The notes under the pieces were generated by a model. It saw nothing but the letters and a program-made list of their open reading frames with translations, was not told the origin of the DNA and made no database searches. Below are positions 1-9,003 of a stretch of DNA of 42,439 nt, in pieces. The DNA lies in assembly GCA_944321685.1 (NCBI GenBank), contig CALUMH010000023.1, positions 1 through 42,439 of the forward strand. Reading direction: 5' to 3'. Source of the DNA: an uncultured Muribaculaceae bacterium (lineage in GTDB: Bacteria; Bacteroidota; Bacteroidia; Bacteroidales; Muribaculaceae). The first letter of the stretch is position 1, and each line of letters opens with the position of its first letter. Position numbers and translations under genes: made by a program.

Positions 1-130
1 ATAAAGTTACGAAAAATATTCCAATTAACCTACTGATTTACAACTAATTATAAATAAATTTAAACAGATTCTAAAATGCGCAGGTGTATTATTGTGTAAT
101 AAAGGGCTGGGGGTGTGCGTTATTATTTAT

Positions 131-1555
131 ATGAAAAGTTTGCGAACCATTATCATATTTTTTGCCGCCATTGTGGGGCTGGCATTGACTTCGTGCATCG
201 AGGATGATTTTACCACGAGCAGCAGCGATGTGCTGGAGTTTTCGACCGACACGCTTGCGTTTGACACCGTGCTTAGCGAGGAAGGTACCGCCACGCGGCG
301 TTTCATGGTGTATAACCGGCACAAGAAGATGTTGAACATTTCATCAATTACCATTGACGGTAATCCGCAGGTGAAATTTTACCTTAATGTGGACGGCGTG
401 AGCGGCGAGTCGTTCGGCAATGTCGAAATCAGGGGTGAGGACAGCATATTTGTTTTTGTCGAGGCATTTATCGACCCGACAGGCAATGACTTGCCGGTGG
501 AACTGGAAGACAAGATACGCTTTGTTACCAACGGTGTGGAGCAGCAAGTGGTGCTGACGGCGTGGGGGCAAGATGTGACACGCCTGCACTCGCCGGTAAT
601 CGATACCGACACCCGATGGTCGGGCTTGAAGCCATATTTGATTTACGACACACTGCGTGTGGCCGAATGTGCTACACTTACGCTTGATGCAGGTACCACG
701 CTCATGTTCCACGACAAGGCTGCGATGGTGGTTGACGGCACACTCATTGCAGCCGGAGAGCAGGGTCGCGAGATAAACTTGCGCGGCGACCGGCTCGACA
801 ATGTGGTAGGCGGTAATGATTATGACATCATGTCGGGACAATGGGACGGCATAAGGTTCACTGCCACGAGCATGGGCAACGAGATGCGCTATGTGAATAT
901 GCGAGGCTCGTCCTCGGGCGTGGTTGTTGATTCTGCAGGCATTGAACATCGCAAATTGTATTTGCTCAACAGCGTGTTGCATAACGCATCAACATCGGTA
1001 CTCACTTCATCCCATGCGTGGATAGATGCTGCAGGGTGCGAGTTTTCTGATGCCGCAGCGGCAGTGGTATCGCTTACCGGCGGACGGGCGCAGTTTGTGC
1101 AATGCACCTTTGCCAATTACTATCTTTTCGATGTGATTACCGGCTCGATACTTTCGCTTAATTATCTTATGCCCGATGATAGCGACGGCCGGTCGCCGCT
1201 CATGGAAGGCACGTTTGACAATTGCATATTTTATGGCAACGCATCGGAGATTTCTCCGGGCGATCTCACCGGGTCGGCAGTGATGGTGCGCAATTGCCTG
1301 TTTGGGGCAGACGGCAGCGACGACAATAATTTTTTGCATTGCGTGTGGGGCGGCGACCCGCTGTTTTATACCATACGCGAAGAATATATTTTCGATTACC
1401 GTCTGAAAGATGAAAGCGATGCCATAGGCATGGGCGACCCGTTGTTGTGTCCGCCCGAGGCTGAAACCGACAGGTATGGACTGAACCGCCTTGAACGCGG
1501 AAATATCGACATAGGAGCATATACGTGGCAACCAACTGAAACCGGCGAACAATGA
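131..1555 (+). CDS. Lipoprotein with right-handed beta-helix, probable surface or periplasmic protein
   Basis: A 474-residue predicted lipoprotein. The start at 131 is preferred over the upstream in-frame ATG at 92 because it places a basic-hydrophobic signal directly at the N terminus and a lipobox ending in Cys22 (ALTSC), followed by acidic residues (IEDD). Residues ~30-150 look like an all-beta adaptor. Residues ~180-440 carry repetitive short beta-strand segments rich in N, G, D and V, typical of parallel beta-helix (pectate-lyase-like) folds. The C terminus ends with a DIGAY motif of the kind found at the end of choice-of-anchor beta-helix proteins. No catalytic residues of a polysaccharide lyase can be recognised, so substrate and function are unknown. 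The stop codon overlaps the folB start (ATGA), implying translational coupling. The family-level fold call is inference from repeat pattern. Confidence 0.72.
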   Translation: MKSLRTIIIFFAAIVGLALTSCIEDDFTTSSSDVLEFSTDTLAFDTVLSEEGTATRRFMVYNRHKKMLNISSITIDGNPQVKFYLNVDGVSGESFGNVEIRGEDSIFVFVEAFIDPTGNDLPVELEDKIRFVTNGVEQQVVLTAWGQDVTRLHSPVIDTDTRWSGLKPYLIYDTLRVAECATLTLDAGTTLMFHDKAAMVVDGTLIAAGEQGREINLRGDRLDNVVGGNDYDIMSGQWDGIRFTATSMGNEMRYVNMRGSSSGVVVDSAGIEHRKLYLLNSVLHNASTSVLTSSHAWIDAAGCEFSDAAAAVVSLTGGRAQFVQCTFANYYLFDVITGSILSLNYLMPDDSDGRSPLMEGTFDNCIFYGNASEISPGDLTGSAVMVRNCLFGADGSDDNNFLHCVWGGDPLFYTIREEYIFDYRLKDESDAIGMGDPLLCPPEAETDRYGLNRLERGNIDIGAYTWQPTETGEQ

Positions 1556-1905
1556 AAGGATATATTACACTTGAACGAATGAAGTTTCACGCCCACCACG
1601 GCGTGATGCCGCAGGAGCGGCGTGTGGGCAACGATTTTGAAGTAACCGTGTGCCTGCAATACCCGTTGGACAAGGCCGCCATAAGCGACGACCTTGCCGA
1701 CACGCTTAACTATGCCGAAGTTTATGAGACGGTGGCTGTCGAGATGGCCACGCCGTCGCAGCTGCTTGAACACGTGGCCGGGCGCATAATTCGTGCCCTG
1801 AGCACACGTTTCCCGCAGATAGAGGGCGGCACGGTCACGGTCGCCAAGCTCACACCACCTTTCAAATGTCAAATGTCGGCTGTGTCGGTGTCTCTCTCGT
1901 TTTAA
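1552..1905 (+). CDS. folB: Dihydroneopterin aldolase FolB
   Basis: A 117-residue protein of normal length for FolB, which converts 7,8-dihydroneopterin to 6-hydroxymethyl-dihydropterin and glycolaldehyde in folate biosynthesis (cytosolic, octameric in known members). Family landmarks are visible: the HAHHGVMPQE segment with Glu22, the LLEHVAGRI segment with Glu73 that binds the pterin, and the catalytic lysine Lys99 in VAKLTPPF. The start codon overlaps the stop of the preceding lipoprotein gene by four bases, so expression is probably coupled to it. No folate gene lies next to it here. The identification is firm. Confidence 0.95.
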   Translation: MKGYITLERMKFHAHHGVMPQERRVGNDFEVTVCLQYPLDKAAISDDLADTLNYAEVYETVAVEMATPSQLLEHVAGRIIRALSTRFPQIEGGTVTVAKLTPPFKCQMSAVSVSLSF

Positions 1906-1946
1906 TTATGAGGAATGAGGGTGTGCCGAAATGAAATACAAGGGGG

Positions 1947-2185
1947 TGTGTCAAAATGTAAATTAAAGGAGGGGGCGGCAAAGCCGTCCAATCTGCGGTA
2001 ACCGGCGGCGCAGTGACCGCCGAGTGGCGGGTTGCAAGCCGTCGGCAAGACTATACATCAACAAACTCGACCTCTTTGAGGCCGTTCCAAATATGAAGGT
2101 TTCTTGCTCCGACGGTTCGGCTTCGCCTCACACATCGGTTACCTCAAATTGGACGGCTTTGCCGCCTAATCTGCATTTTGACACA
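1947..2185. repeat. Palindromic repeat element, ~239 bases (diverged family member)
   Basis: Both ends carry matching inverted repeats. TGTGTCAAAATG at 1947-1958 faces CATTTTGACACA at 2174-2185. Inside these a perfect 19-base inverted repeat (GGCGGCAAAGCCGTCCAAT, 1974-1992) faces its complement at 2148-2166. Internal segments (CGACCTCnnTGAGGCC-like and GGTTCGGCTTCGCCTC) match in reverse orientation the internal hairpins of the elements at 38487-38711 and 39326-39547. No transposase frame lies inside; short open frames across it are chance products of the palindromes. It is probably a MITE-like or REP-like non-autonomous element sitting between folB and the convergent gene at 2408. The rest of 1906-2407 holds only the terminator at 2269-2304 and AT-rich spacer. 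Confidence 0.75.
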
Positions 2186-2268
2186 TCTTCTTGTATTTTT
2201 CAATAATGACACACCCGCCCCTTGGATTTTCAATCTGGCGCACCCAATAATGCGCTCTTGATTGTACG

Positions 2269-2304
2269 AAAAAAAATCCGGCTACGCTCTCGCGCCACCG
2301 GATT
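2269..2304 (-). terminator. Intrinsic terminator of the NagB/PIG-L gene
   Basis: Read on the minus strand, AATCCGG (2298-2304) pairs with CCGGATT (2275-2281) and is followed by a run of T residues (A run at 2269-2274 on plus). It lies ~100 bases past the stop codon at 2408. Confidence 0.75.
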
Positions 2305-2407
2305 CCTAACCTATGATTCACTTATTTGTTGTTGTTCTAAAAATTGGTTTATGTAATGATAAATAAGGAAATCATAGACAAGTTTAAATTGCTATGTATT
2401 GTGTTCC

Positions 2408-4390
2408 TTATTTTATCGGATGGTATTCCACAAATGCCTCCATTGCCTCATAGCTGGCAAGACCGAGGTCGCTGTAAAGTTGTGCCGTGGCACGGTTGCG
2501 GTCTTCGGCGCGTTGCCAGAAGAGGCGGTCGTCGTTGCCAAGGAACGGAGCATTCTCCATTTGCGACTGGTGCTTGAGGATTGAGTTACGTTTCGAGCGC
2601 AATTCCTCGGGGCTGATGGGCACTGCCATTTCGATGTGGTCGATTTCCCATTCGGCCCAAGCACCGCGGTACATCCATATGCGGCAATCTTTCATGAACG
2701 GCTCATCGAGCAATTCATCGACGGCTGCAAGCACTGCATCGGTGCACACTTTGTGTGTGCCGTGCGGGTCGGCGAGGTCGCCTGCCACGAATATCTGGTG
2801 CGGCTGTACGCTCAAGATTAGTTTTTTGATAATATCAACGTCAACCTGAGTCAGGTCGCCCTTCTTGATTGTTCCGGTTTCATAGAACGGAAGTTCGCAG
2901 AAGTGGATGTTTTCGGGTTTAACGCCCATATAGTTACAAGCCGTGGTGGCCTCGCACTGGCGGATTTTACCTTTCAGGTAACGGATAATCTCCATGTCGA
3001 TGTCACCTTGCTTCTTTTCTTTGAGGAAGCTGTGTATTTCTTCGCTTATTTCCTTGTATTTTTCGGTGTCGATGCCGAAGCGTTCGCCTATGCGGTCCAT
3101 CAACATCACATAGCGGAACATATCTTCGTCGCCCACGGCAATGTTGCCCGATGTTTCATAAGCCACGTGCACGTCGTGGTGTTGGTCAACGAGGCGTTTC
3201 AGTGTGCCGCCCATCGAGATTACGTCATCGTCGGGGTGCGGGCTGAACACAATCACACGTTTCGGGTATGGAACGGCGCGTTCGGGACGATAAGTGTCGT
3301 CGGCGTTAGGCTTGCCGCCCGGCCAGCCGGTGATGGTGTGTTGCAGGTCGTTGAATATCTTTATGTTCACATTGTAGGCCGAACCGTAGTATGCAAGCAG
3401 CTCGCTCAAGCCGTAGTCGTTGTAATCCTTGTTGGTGAGTTTTAGGATTGGTTTGCCGGTTTGTCCGCACAACCAAACTATTGCGCGGCGAATCAGCTTG
3501 TCGTCCCATTCGCACGAAGTCACTTTCCATGGGTGGCTTATGCGGGTAAGCTCGTCGGCTGCCGACAAGTCGATAACCAACTTGGCGTGGTGGTGCATTT
3601 GCAATACCGAAGCCGGAACCTGGTCGTCGATTTTGCCTTCAACGGCACGGTAAATGATGTTTGAAATGTTTTCGCCCCAAGCCATTGCAATTATGCGCTT
3701 TGCCGAAAGAATGTTTGACAAGCCGAGCGTGATGGCCGTGGTGGGCACTTCGTTGCAGTGGTATGATTCTGCAATCTTCATGCGCATTTCGTTGCTGAGG
3801 CGCATAAGGCGGCAAGCCGAGTTCATCGACGAGCCGGGTTCGTTGAATGCCAACGTGCCCAATTGGCCTATTTCGCATACGGCAAGGTCGAGGCCGCCGC
3901 ATTTCTCGATGTCGGCCTCATAGTAGTGGCAGAATTGCAATATATCCTCGATGGTTGTGTTCACGTCAAACTTGTGGAAGTTGGCCGGCGTGATGTCAAC
4001 TTGGTTGAGGAATACCTCGTGCAGGCGGGCAGTGGTGCTCGGAGTGCGAGTTTCATCGATAGGGAAGAACTCATACAAGTTGAACACTATCACATTCTTG
4101 AAGCTCACTTCGCCCTGCTTGTAGAGCTTTACGAGTTCTTCATAAATCTTCAGGGTGTTGTCACCCGTACCAAGGCCAAGGACGCACTTACCGGTCGTAT
4201 CGACAAAGCGGCGAATGGTAGTGGCGATTTCTTTGGCAACATATTCGGCTCCTTGGTTAGGAGTTTCGAGTATCTTGGTATTAAGTTTTTCATTACGAGT
4301 GAGCGAGGCAAGCTCTATTTCACTCGTTGGGGCATAGTACTTTTTGGGTACCCTGTCCAATTTAATCTGGGAGCTAAGGTTTGTTTTCAT
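2408..4390 (-). CDS. Fusion of a degenerate NagB-like domain with a PIG-L/LmbE-type deacetylase
   Basis: A 660-residue two-domain protein. Residues ~40-300 align with glucosamine-6-phosphate deaminase (NagB): the GLGTGDNT loop near 72, FNLYEF near 103-108 and the GQLGTLAFNEP segment at 175-185. Compared with E. coli NagB from memory, the catalytic Asp72 position is Tyr106, the Asp141 position is Leu177, the His143 position is Thr179 and the phosphate-binding Lys208 is missing; only the equivalent of Glu148 (Glu184) remains. Residues ~375-650 form a PIG-L/LmbE domain with the zinc-binding HPDDD motif intact at 385-389. A related fused protein is known in Bacteroides. The likely active half is the deacetylase, with the NagB half perhaps a sugar-phosphate sensor or binding domain; that role is inference. 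It is a single-gene transcription unit with a long leader. Confidence 0.9.
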   Translation of the reverse strand: MKTNLSSQIKLDRVPKKYYAPTSEIELASLTRNEKLNTKILETPNQGAEYVAKEIATTIRRFVDTTGKCVLGLGTGDNTLKIYEELVKLYKQGEVSFKNVIVFNLYEFFPIDETRTPSTTARLHEVFLNQVDITPANFHKFDVNTTIEDILQFCHYYEADIEKCGGLDLAVCEIGQLGTLAFNEPGSSMNSACRLMRLSNEMRMKIAESYHCNEVPTTAITLGLSNILSAKRIIAMAWGENISNIIYRAVEGKIDDQVPASVLQMHHHAKLVIDLSAADELTRISHPWKVTSCEWDDKLIRRAIVWLCGQTGKPILKLTNKDYNDYGLSELLAYYGSAYNVNIKIFNDLQHTITGWPGGKPNADDTYRPERAVPYPKRVIVFSPHPDDDVISMGGTLKRLVDQHHDVHVAYETSGNIAVGDEDMFRYVMLMDRIGERFGIDTEKYKEISEEIHSFLKEKKQGDIDMEIIRYLKGKIRQCEATTACNYMGVKPENIHFCELPFYETGTIKKGDLTQVDVDIIKKLILSVQPHQIFVAGDLADPHGTHKVCTDAVLAAVDELLDEPFMKDCRIWMYRGAWAEWEIDHIEMAVPISPEELRSKRNSILKHQSQMENAPFLGNDDRLFWQRAEDRNRATAQLYSDLGLASYEAMEAFVEYHPIK

Positions 4391-4774
4391 TTATGTTTTA
4401 GTTAGTGGTAATCATTGTTTGCTGTGATGTAATGGTCTTTGGCACATATCGGTATTGCTGTAATACAATTTCATAATGCACCCACCCCATTCTCCGGGGC
4501 AGTTGCACACGGGCTGTTGTCGCGTAAATTCGCGGCCGAGCAACACACTGCTACGTTCCAAGCATTTCGTCGTCATGACTTATGTTGACATCAACAGCAA
4601 AATTAATCATTTAATTCTAAAGTGCATAATATTATGTTGATTTTTTTACAAGTGTTTTTAGGGAAAACATGGTGCATTGGAAATTTCCGGCGATTTCGGG
4701 CATATCGATGGTGTGACGGCCTGGGGGAGGGGCATCGCAATGCCACTCCCGGCAGGGTAATAAACTTGAATGGG
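4391..4774. other. Divergent intergenic region between the NagB/PIG-L gene and argS
   Basis: No gene is visible. On the minus strand a TAATTTTG box (4598-4605) could be the -7 element for the NagB/PIG-L gene, though no good TTTG partner lies 19-21 bases upstream; this would leave a leader of ~200 bases containing small hairpins (CCCC/GGGG and CGCG/CGCG stems between 4480 and 4540). A symmetrical hairpin, GGGAG-G-GGCAT-CGCA-ATGCC-A-CTCCC, lies at 4725-4750 just before the argS promoter; it has no T tract, so it may be an operator or spacer structure. Confidence 0.45.
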
Positions 4775-4806
4775 CTTGTTTAGTTGTGGCAAACGTAGTA
4801 ACTTTG
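4775..4806 (+). promoter_or_regulatory. argS promoter
   Basis: TAACTTTG at 4799-4806 matches the Bacteroidota -7 box TAnnTTTG. CTTG at 4775-4778 stands for the -33 TTTG box with a 20-base gap. Predicted transcription start is near 4812, which leaves a short leader before the ATG at 4833. Confidence 0.75.
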
Positions 4807-4832
4807 CACATTAATTATGTAAATTGGAAATT

Positions 4833-6620
4833 ATGTCGATAGATAATATCATAGCGCAGGCTGTCGCCGAAGCAGTGAAGTCGCTGTATGGCGTGGATTT
4901 CGGAGCCGACAAGATTACGCTTCAGGCTACGAGAAAGGAGTTTGAAGGAAACCTCACAGTGGTGGTGTTCCCGTTTTTGAAGTCATCGAAAAAGTCGCCC
5001 GAAGCCACGGCTCAAGAGATTGGCGAATACCTTGCAGCCCACTGCGATGCGGTGAAGGGGTTCAATGTCATCAAGGGGTTCTTGAACATCGTCATCAAGC
5101 CCGGTTTTTGGTGCGATATGCTGAAGCACATAGCCGAAACGCCCGATTACGGGTTCAAGGCCGAAACGCCCGAGAGCGAATTGGTTATGATAGAATATTC
5201 TTCGCCCAACACCAACAAGCCGCTGCACCTGGGCCATGTGCGTAACAATCTGCTCGGATACTCGCTTTCGCTCATAATGAAAGCGTGCGGGTACCGTGTG
5301 GTAAAGACCAACATAGTTAACGACCGCGGCATACACATCTGCAAGTCGATGCTGGCGTGGGAAAAGTGGGGCAACGGCATCACTCCCGAAAAGGCCGGCA
5401 AGAAGGGTGACCACCTGATAGGCGACTTCTATGTGCTGTTTGACAAGCATTACAAGGATGAGGTGAAACAGCTCATGGCCGAGGGCATGAGCGAAGAGGA
5501 TGCCAAGAACAAGGCTCCGCTGATGGTGGAAGCCCGTGAGATGCTGAAACGCTGGGAGGCCGGCGATGAGGCCGTGCGCAGCGTGTGGCGCATGATGAAC
5601 CAATGGGTGTATGATGGCTTTGATGTCACCTACAAGCGGCTTGGCGTTGACTTCGACAAGATATATTACGAGAGCGAAACCTACCTCGAAGGGAAGGAAA
5701 AAGTGCTCGAAGGGCTTGAAAAGGGTATAATGTACCGCAAGGAAGATGGCTCGGTGTGGGCCGACCTCACTGCCGACGGCCTTGACCACAAGCTGCTGCT
5801 GCGCAGCGACGGCACATCGGTATATATGACCCAGGACATAGGCACGGCCAAACTGCGCTACCAGGATTATCCCATCGACAAGATGATATACGTCGTTGGC
5901 AACGAGCAGAATTACCACTTCCAAGTGCTTTCGTTGCTCCTCGACAAGCTCGGTTTCAAGTGGGGCAAAGACCTTGTGCACTTCTCTTATGGCATGGTGG
6001 AACTGCCCGAAGGCAAAATGAAGTCGCGCGAAGGCACGGTGGTCGATGCCGATGACCTGATGGACGAGATGATTGCCACTGCCAAGGAAACAAGTGCCGA
6101 ACTTGGCAAGCTCGATGATTGCTCGCCCGAGGAGGCCGACGAGATTGCCCGCATAATAGGGCTTGGCGCATTGAAATACTTCATCTTGAAGGTGGATCCG
6201 CGCAAGAACATGATGTTCAATCCCAAGGAGTCGATTGACTTCAACGGCAACACCGGGCCGTTTATCCAATATACTTATGCCCGCATACGCTCGTTGTTGC
6301 GCAAGGCTGCCGAGGCCGGCATCGACTATAACGCCAATTACGAGGCAGAACCTAACGAGAAGGAAATTTCGCTTATACAGAAAATCGCCGATTTTCCGCA
6401 AGTTGTGGCCGAGGCGGGTCGCACCTACAGCCCGGCACTTATTGCCAACTATGTGTATGACCTTGTGAAGGAATACAACCAGTTCTACCACGATTACTCG
6501 ATTTTGCGCGAGGAAAACGAGGTTGTGCGCAACTTCCGCCTCAAGTTGTCGGAAGTCACGTGCGACACTGTGCGCCGTGCCACCGGCCTGCTTGGCATAG
6601 AGGTGCCCGAAAGAATGTAA
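4833..6620 (+). CDS. argS: Arginyl-tRNA synthetase
   Basis: A class I aminoacyl-tRNA synthetase of 595 residues that charges tRNA-Arg in the cytosol. The signature HIGH motif appears as HLGH (132-135) within SSPNTNKPLHLGHVRNN, and the KMSKS loop as EGKMKSREG in the second half, the usual form in ArgS. The N-terminal ~110 residues form the ArgS-specific additional domain, and the C-terminal ~150 residues the DALR-type anticodon-binding domain. The ATG at 4833 is chosen over a TTG nine bases upstream because it begins the conserved N terminus and lies ~20 bases from the predicted transcription start. It is followed after 22 bases by a Bax-inhibitor-1 family gene, probably cotranscribed. Confidence 0.97.
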   Translation: MSIDNIIAQAVAEAVKSLYGVDFGADKITLQATRKEFEGNLTVVVFPFLKSSKKSPEATAQEIGEYLAAHCDAVKGFNVIKGFLNIVIKPGFWCDMLKHIAETPDYGFKAETPESELVMIEYSSPNTNKPLHLGHVRNNLLGYSLSLIMKACGYRVVKTNIVNDRGIHICKSMLAWEKWGNGITPEKAGKKGDHLIGDFYVLFDKHYKDEVKQLMAEGMSEEDAKNKAPLMVEAREMLKRWEAGDEAVRSVWRMMNQWVYDGFDVTYKRLGVDFDKIYYESETYLEGKEKVLEGLEKGIMYRKEDGSVWADLTADGLDHKLLLRSDGTSVYMTQDIGTAKLRYQDYPIDKMIYVVGNEQNYHFQVLSLLLDKLGFKWGKDLVHFSYGMVELPEGKMKSREGTVVDADDLMDEMIATAKETSAELGKLDDCSPEEADEIARIIGLGALKYFILKVDPRKNMMFNPKESIDFNGNTGPFIQYTYARIRSLLRKAAEAGIDYNANYEAEPNEKEISLIQKIADFPQVVAEAGRTYSPALIANYVYDLVKEYNQFYHDYSILREENEVVRNFRLKLSEVTCDTVRRATGLLGIEVPERM

Positions 6621-6642
6621 TCACCAATTTTTTATTATAATT

Positions 6643-7350
6643 ATGAACAATTACCAACCAACTCCACCGCCCTTCACGGCACAGGTAGCCGACGCATCGT
6701 ATGTGTCGCGTGTCATGAAGCGCGTTTACTTGAAGATGTTCTTTGCCATGATAGTCACGGCATTGGCATCATTTGTGTGCCTGAATGTTCCGGCAGTGCG
6801 TTATGCACTGGCATCGCACCCGTGGCTTTACTTCGGCCTGCTTATTGCCGAAGTTGTGCTTGTGATGGTGCTTGCCGGGGCTTTGCAGAAACTCAGCACC
6901 GTGGCTGCTACACTTTTGTTTTACGCATATTCCATCCTTAACGGCGTGGTGCTTTCGGTGATATTGCTGCAATACACTGCGGCATCGGTATTCTCCACGT
7001 TTGTCATCACAGCAGCCGTGTTCGGCACAATGACTGTTTACGGATATGTCACCAAGAGCGACCTGTCGCGTGTGGGCAACTTCCTTGTCATGGCCTTGAT
7101 AGGCCTCATCATCTGCACTGTGGTGAATATCTTCCTAAAGAGCAGTACCATGGAGTGGATAATCAGCTTTGCCGGTGTAGTGATTTTCATCGGACTCACG
7201 GCATGGGATACGCAGAAGATTAAGCAAATGGCCGCCCTCACCGACGGTTCGCAGGCAGGCAAGCTCGCCACCATAGGCGCGCTGTCGCTCTACCTTGACT
7301 TTATCAACCTGTTCCTCTATCTGCTTCGTTTTTTCGGCAACAGGGAGTGA
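6643..7350 (+). CDS. Bax inhibitor-1/YccA family membrane protein
   Basis: A 235-residue integral membrane protein with seven hydrophobic segments spread across its length and a short Pro-rich N terminus (YQPTPPPF). This matches the size and layout of the BI-1/YccA (UPF0005) family; the segment TAWDTQKIK near residue 186 and the closing SLYLDFINLFLYLLRF are typical of it. Characterised relatives are proton- or calcium-leak channels (BsYetJ) or modulate the FtsH protease (E. coli YccA); which applies here cannot be read from sequence. It lies 22 bases after argS and before a strong terminator, so the two genes form one unit. Confidence 0.92.
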   Translation: MNNYQPTPPPFTAQVADASYVSRVMKRVYLKMFFAMIVTALASFVCLNVPAVRYALASHPWLYFGLLIAEVVLVMVLAGALQKLSTVAATLLFYAYSILNGVVLSVILLQYTAASVFSTFVITAAVFGTMTVYGYVTKSDLSRVGNFLVMALIGLIICTVVNIFLKSSTMEWIISFAGVVIFIGLTAWDTQKIKQMAALTDGSQAGKLATIGALSLYLDFINLFLYLLRFFGNRE

Positions 7351-7366
7351 TATTCAATCAATAATT

Positions 7367-7414
7367 AAAAAAACAGGAATGTGGAATTAGTGTTTGCCAC
7401 ATTCCTGTTTTTTT
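7367..7414. terminator. Bidirectional intrinsic terminator after argS and the Bax-inhibitor gene
   Basis: A perfect 14-base stem (AAACAGGAATGTGG at 7371-7384 with its complement at 7397-7410) is flanked by A residues on the left and T residues on the right, so it can stop transcription from either side. Confidence 0.9.
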
Positions 7415-7492
7415 GCCCCTGTTAGTCTGTAACACCTCCTAATTTGTTCATGCTAAACAGTCTGTTAAAATGATATTTAAAAGGCTGTAGAT

Positions 7493-7523
7493 TTTGCAGC
7501 AACAGGATGTTTGTGTAATTTTG
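7493..7523 (+). promoter_or_regulatory. Promoter of the DUF4143-type ATPase gene
   Basis: TTTG at 7493-7496, a 19-base gap and TAATTTTG at 7516-7523 give a full match to the Bacteroidota housekeeping promoter. Predicted start of transcription is near 7530, 24 bases before the ATG. Confidence 0.85.
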
Positions 7524-7553
7524 CAGTAGTACTTCAAATTTGCACAAGTTGCT

Positions 7554-8723
7554 ATGGAAACAGTGTACATACATAGGGAATTGTCTAAGATTATTGCAGA
7601 AGCTGTGCGGTATTTTTCGGTAATAACGATTACCGGGCCTCGGCAGTCAGGAAAAACAACATTGATACGGAACGAATTCAAGCAACTGCCGTATTATTCA
7701 TTGGAAAATCTCGATGTGAGAAGTTTTGCCATAAATGATCCGGTAGCCTTTTTGAGCCAACATCCGGAAGGAATGATATTGGATGAAGTGCATAATGCGT
7801 CCAACCTGCTGTCGTATGTACAAGGTATAGTAGATGAAAATCCGGAGTGCAAGTTTATCCTTTCCGGCAGCTCGCAGTTTGCCATGTTGAGAAATGTCAC
7901 GCAGTCGTTGGCTGGGCGTACTGCTGTTTTTGAACTGTTGCCGCTGTCTTATTCCGAAATACGGGATAATTCCGAAGGCAAGTCGTTGGATTCATTACTG
8001 TTTGAAGGGTTTTACCCTGCAATTTGTGCAGGACGCAACATTCCGAAATTCTTTTATCCATCCTATGTAAAGACATACCTCGATAAGGACGTGCGAGATT
8101 TGCTACAAATAAAGGATATGATGCAGTTTCATACATTCATCAAATTGTGCGCCGGCCGTATTGGTTCACTGTTCAAAGCTTCGGAATTGGCAAATGAGAT
8201 AGGTGTCAGTTCTAACACCATCAATTCATGGCTGTCGGTGCTACAGGCTTCTTATATTGTGATATTGCTGCCGCCATATTTTGAGAACTCCCGTAAACGG
8301 CTTACAAAGACCCCGAAACTGTATTTTACCGATACAGGGCTTGCTTGCTACCTGCTCGGTATTGAGTCGGTGGAACAGCTCGCAAGGGATAAAATGCGTG
8401 GTGCACTTTTTGAGAATTTTATTGTTATGGAAGCCGTGAAAGGACGGTATAATCGTGGCAAAGAGAGTAATCTTTATTTTTACAGAGATTCCCATCAAAA
8501 TGAAATAGATCTTATATCGAAAGGTAGTTCAGGCCTGTATGGCATAGAAGTAAAATCTGCCATGACTTATCATGTGGATTTTGAGAAAGCTTTGAAGCGG
8601 ATGGATGGTTGGTTTAATGAGCCTGTTGTCGGCAAAGCTGTCGTTTATGCCGGTTCGTTGGAAAATACTGCAGGAGAAATCAAACTGTTGAATTATGCAC
8701 ATCTTCACGAGGTATTGGAATAA
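7554..8723 (+). CDS. AAA-type ATP-binding protein with C-terminal DUF4143 domain
   Basis: A 389-residue protein of the widespread ATPase/DUF4143 family. Residues 28-36 are the Walker A loop (GPRQSGKTT), MILDEVHN at 74-81 is Walker B, and LSGSSQF is a sensor-1-like segment. Residues ~170-250 include a winged-helix-like stretch (ASELANEIGVSSNTINSWL). The C-terminal region carries Glu287, Asp319 in NEIDL and Glu332-X-Lys334 in GIEVKS, spaced like a PD-(D/E)XK nuclease fold. Function of the family is unknown; proposals include DNA-related or stress roles. The gene stands alone between its own promoter and a distant terminator, and looks more AT-rich than its neighbours, which may reflect transfer. 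Confidence 0.88.
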   Translation: METVYIHRELSKIIAEAVRYFSVITITGPRQSGKTTLIRNEFKQLPYYSLENLDVRSFAINDPVAFLSQHPEGMILDEVHNASNLLSYVQGIVDENPECKFILSGSSQFAMLRNVTQSLAGRTAVFELLPLSYSEIRDNSEGKSLDSLLFEGFYPAICAGRNIPKFFYPSYVKTYLDKDVRDLLQIKDMMQFHTFIKLCAGRIGSLFKASELANEIGVSSNTINSWLSVLQASYIVILLPPYFENSRKRLTKTPKLYFTDTGLACYLLGIESVEQLARDKMRGALFENFIVMEAVKGRYNRGKESNLYFYRDSHQNEIDLISKGSSGLYGIEVKSAMTYHVDFEKALKRMDGWFNEPVVGKAVVYAGSLENTAGEIKLLNYAHLHEVLE

Positions 8724-8920
8724 TATTAGGGGAAGTAAAAAATTCAACATTGAAATGCCGTGACCCTGAGGCGTTAACTACTTTGTTATACGTGATTTAC
8801 ATTAAAATGTCAATCAAATCTTTGGGACACCAGTGCGATGATTGCGTCTCTACATTTATTTGGTAAGGAGACATTTTCTTGACTTATACGTTCGTTAGGG
8901 TAGCACGTTGATGAAGTCAG

Positions 8921-8979
8921 AAAATGAGGAATTAGGATTGAGCTAAATCGGCTCGACATACCTAATTCCTCATTTTTTT
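8921..8979. terminator. Intrinsic terminator between convergent genes
   Basis: A perfect 16-base stem (AAAATGAGGAATTAGG at 8921-8936 with its complement at 8961-8976) has T residues on the plus side and A residues at the other end, so it can serve the plus-strand ATPase gene and possibly the minus-strand gene ending at 9004. The preceding 8724-8920 holds no gene; a TTGCGTCTCTAC fragment at about 8845-8856 resembles the palindromes at 16145-16308. Confidence 0.85.
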
Positions 8980-9003
8980 AATTCCTAATTTATATCAAGA
9001 TAA

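Noticed and set aside
4983..6491. Long minus-strand open frame opposite argS (and similar frames opposite rpoB, rpoC and tuf)
   Set aside because: They are codon-bias shadows of strongly coding plus-strand genes and show no protein features.
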